Source: an archaeon
GTDB lineage: Archaea > Thermoproteota > Nitrososphaeria > Nitrososphaerales > UBA183
Direction of reading: 5' to 3'
DNA: 14,106 bases
Assembly: GCA_021788415.1 (NCBI GenBank)
Contig: JAJYKR010000008.1
Coordinates: 1 to 14,106, forward strand
The notes beneath the pieces are model-generated. The model was given only the letters and a program-made list of their open reading frames with translations. It searched no databases and was not told the DNA's origin. The stretch's first letter is position 1. Each line of letters begins with the position of its first letter. Position numbers and translations under genes: made by a program. Shown piece by piece: positions 14,098 to 14,106 of the stretch.

Positions 14098-14106
14098 ATG
14101 GACTTC
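14098..14106 (+). CDS. possible start of a gene running off the right edge
   Basis: An ATG followed by two codons (Met-Asp-Phe) is visible before the window ends. A GA/G-rich stretch lies upstream and a TATA-like patch about 37 bp away. Three codons are not enough to judge. Confidence 0.15.

Noticed and set aside
1..14106. CRISPR array
   Set aside because: No regularly spaced direct repeats of 25-40 bp were seen anywhere in the window.

Overview
This is a GC-rich (roughly 60-65% by eye) archaeal chromosome window. The archaeal call rests on pilin-type (class III) signal peptides on two pilins, a FlaI/FlaJ-type ATPase and membrane-platform pair, KaiC-family ATPases, a small winged-helix regulator of the kind abundant in Thaumarchaeota, a TrmB-family regulator, and TATA-like boxes about 26 bp upstream of start codons with no Shine-Dalgarno sequence, which suggests leaderless mRNAs. 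A high-GC member of the Nitrososphaeria (Thaumarchaeota sensu lato) is my best guess, as inference only.

Layout. 1-415: left edge, with a possible partial minus-strand reading frame and, on the plus strand, what looks like the worn 3' end of an IS200/IS605-type tnpB with its terminal hairpin. 440-5487: a pilus operon of pilin 1, a larger pilin 2, a FlaI/PilB-type ATPase and a FlaJ/TadC-type membrane platform, tightly packed or overlapping. 5561-7429: a secreted, C-terminally membrane-anchored protein with five tandem Ig-like domains, behind its own TATA-like box. 7416-8868: two divergent single-domain KaiC-like ATPases that appear to share one symmetric TATA element. 8865-9239: a small winged-helix regulator that converges on the second KaiC gene. 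9455-10842: a decayed DDE transposase whose reading frame is broken in about five places. 11021-11797: an unrecognised cytoplasmic protein. 11902-12156: a small membrane-anchored or secreted cysteine-motif protein. 12279-13481: a TrmB-like regulator with a PLD-like middle and a nuclease-fold-like C-terminus. 13453-13866 (minus): an unrecognised 137-aa protein. 13867-14106: a mostly non-coding, hairpin-rich stretch with a possible gene start at its right end.

How the genes may work together. The pilins would be matured by a prepilin peptidase (not in this window) and assembled on the FlaJ-like platform by the ATPase. In archaella the KaiC-like protein FlaH joins FlaI and FlaJ in the motor. The two divergent KaiC-like ATPases beside this locus could play a comparable gating or signalling role, with the winged-helix protein as a local regulator. 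No other archaellum accessory genes (flaF, flaG, flaC/D/E) are visible, so this is more likely an adhesive or secretory type IV pilus than a complete archaellum. The Ig-domain protein could be a surface adhesin or a cell-wall anchor for the pilus.

The main oddities are pilin 2, which lacks a usable start codon in frame with its signal peptide although one extra base would restore it; the sharp fall in GC inside pilin 2; the shared symmetric promoter; and the reconstructable dead transposase.
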